Assembly: GCF_010104355.1 (NCBI RefSeq)
Contig: NZ_CP044972.1
Span: 2,480,001 to 2,544,000, forward strand
Reading direction: 5' to 3'
Length of the DNA: 64,000 nt
From: Hydrogenophaga sp. PBL-H3
GTDB taxonomy: Bacteria > Pseudomonadota > Gammaproteobacteria > Burkholderiales > Burkholderiaceae_C
The notes beneath the pieces were generated by a model. That model did not search any database. It saw only the letters and a program-made list of their open reading frames with translations, and had not been told where the DNA came from. Position numbers and translations under genes: made by a program. Numbering within the stretch: the first letter of the stretch is position 1; each line of letters starts with the position of its first letter. Positions 62,918 to 64,000 of this stretch are shown one piece after another.

Positions 62918-64000
62918 GCGGGCACCTGCGCCCGCACGGCGGCCACCAGGCGCTCGGCGCAGGCCTGCGCCTTCTGTGCGTCGCGCGCCTCCACCATCAC
63001 GCGCAGCAGCGGCTCGGTGCCGCTGGCGCGGATGAGCACACGACCGGTCTCGCCCAGATCGGCTTCCACCGCACTCGTCTGCTGCGCCAGGAAGGTGTTG
63101 GTCTTCCAGTCCTGGCCGGGTTGCAGGCGCACGTTGATCAGGGTCTGCGGAAACAGCGTCACGTCGGCCAGTTGCTGCGCCATGGTCTTGCCGCTGTCCA
63201 CGCAGGCGTGCAGCACCTGCAAGGCCGACACCAGGCCGTCACCAGTGGTGTGCCGGTCAAGCACCAGCAGATGGCCCGAGCCCTCGCCGCCCAGGATCCA
63301 GCCGTGTTTTTCGAGTTCTTCGAGCACATAGCGGTCACCCACCTTGGCGCGCACGAACTTCACGCCGCGCGCCTTCAGCGCCACTTCCACCGCCATGTTG
63401 GTCATGAGCGTGCCCACCACGCCGGGCACGTCGTGGTCGCGAGCCAGACGATCGGCCACGATCAGGTACAGCAACTCGTCGCCGTTGTACAGACGCCCGT
63501 CCGAGTCCACCATCTGCAGGCGATCGGCGTCACCATCGAGCGCGATGCCAAAGTGTGCGCCATGTGCCTTCACCGCATCCACCATGGCTTGCGGATGCGT
63601 GGCGCCCACGCCGTGGTTGATGTTCAGGCCGTCCGGAGCACAGCCAATCTTGATGACCTCGGCACCCAGCTCATGGAACACGGCGGGCGCGATCTGGTAG
63701 GCCGCGCCGTTGGCGCCGTCCACCACGATCTTCAGGCCCTTGAGCGAGAGGTTGTGCGAGCAGGTGCTTTTGCAGAATTCGATGTAACGGCCCGCCGCGT
63801 CGTCCAGCCGGCGCGACTTGCCCAGTTCGGCCGAGGCGGCCCACACCGGCGGCTCGTCGAGCGCCGCCTCCACCGCGTGCTCCCAGTCGTCCGGCAGCTT
63901 GGTGCCCAGGGCGCTGAAGAACTTGATGCCGTTGTCGGCAAACGGATTGTGGCTGGCGGAGATCACCACGCCCAGGTTGGCGCGCTGGGCCCGTGTGAGG
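62914..64000 (-). CDS. glmM: phosphoglucosamine mutase, C-terminal part (5' end beyond window)
   Basis: The frame continues to the right edge; 362 codons are visible. The phosphoserine loop [18 protein letters not shown] is intact, as are the metal-binding loop [14 protein letters not shown], the sugar-specificity loop [19 protein letters not shown] and the phosphate-binding loop [15 protein letters not shown]. It converts glucosamine-6-phosphate to glucosamine-1-phosphate for UDP-GlcNAc synthesis. The stop overlaps the GNAT start. Confidence 0.96.
   Translation of the reverse strand, partial: LTRAQRANLGVVISASHNPFADNGIKFFSALGTKLPDDWEHAVEAALDEPPVWAASAELGKSRRLDDAAGRYIEFCKSTCSHNLSLKGLKIVVDGANGAAYQIAPAVFHELGAEVIKIGCAPDGLNINHGVGATHPQAMVDAVKAHGAHFGIALDGDADRLQMVDSDGRLYNGDELLYLIVADRLARDHDVPGVVGTLMTNMAVEVALKARGVKFVRAKVGDRYVLEELEKHGWILGGEGSGHLLVLDRHTTGDGLVSALQVLHACVDSGKTMAQQLADVTLFPQTLINVRLQPGQDWKTNTFLAQQTSAVEADLGETGRVLIRASGTEPLLRVMVEARDAQKAQACAERLVAAVRAQVPA

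Overview
The window is a 64-kb piece of a GC-rich betaproteobacterial chromosome, most likely from Comamonadaceae (Burkholderiales, Hydrogenophaga-like). That placing rests on protein style and on gene neighbourhoods (rho beside type B L31, pstSCAB-phoUBR beside ppx and ppk). I cannot confirm genus from sequence alone. No rRNA, tRNA, CRISPR array or insertion sequence was found.

Region 1 (1-28.1 kb, minus strand). One open frame fills 1-26504 and leaves the window at its 3' end: at least 8,834 residues of a giant repetitive LEPR-XLL surface or secreted protein. Upstream in the same direction lies a BTAD-type transcriptional regulator that seems to lack the usual N-terminal ATPase part. Two inverted repeats sit between them.

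Region 2 (28.2-39.7 kb). A minus-strand chain encodes an AddB-like nuclease, an AddA-like helicase-nuclease and a BaiN/HI0933-type flavoprotein, each joined by a 4-base start/stop overlap. Divergent from it are trxA, rho, rpmE2 (type B L31) and an ArnT-like GT-C membrane glycosyltransferase.

Region 3 (39.7-53.2 kb) is a phosphate block. It holds pstS-pstC-pstA-pstB-phoU-phoB-phoR on the minus strand and divergent ppx. Next come a small ribbon-helix-helix protein with a histone H1-like Lys/Ala tail, then sixA, ppk, a GT4 glycosyltransferase and an OlsB-like N-acyltransferase. PhoB-box-like direct repeats with an 11-bp period precede pstS and ppk (strong), the H1-like gene (unusual) and the acyltransferase (weak). 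The likely theme is phosphate uptake, polyphosphate turnover and perhaps phosphate-sparing membrane lipids.

Region 4 (53.3-60.6 kb) is an arsenic block. A palindromic ArsR-type operator lies inside a sigma-70-like promoter. It is followed by an uncharacterised ATP-grasp-like gene, the ArsJ-associated GAPDH, arsJ, arsR, a decapitated arsC and acr3, then an ArsP-like permease and a small CxxC thioredoxin-fold protein. GAPDH plus ArsJ would export arsenate as 1-arseno-3-phosphoglycerate, and Acr3 would export arsenite. The ATP-grasp-like gene at the head of this operon is, in my view, the best candidate for an undescribed function in the window.

Region 5 (60.6-64 kb) has a DOMON-like protein, a NamZ-type exo-muramidase (DUF1343), a GNAT acetyltransferase and the C-terminal part of glmM. 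This suggests peptidoglycan recycling and amino-sugar metabolism.
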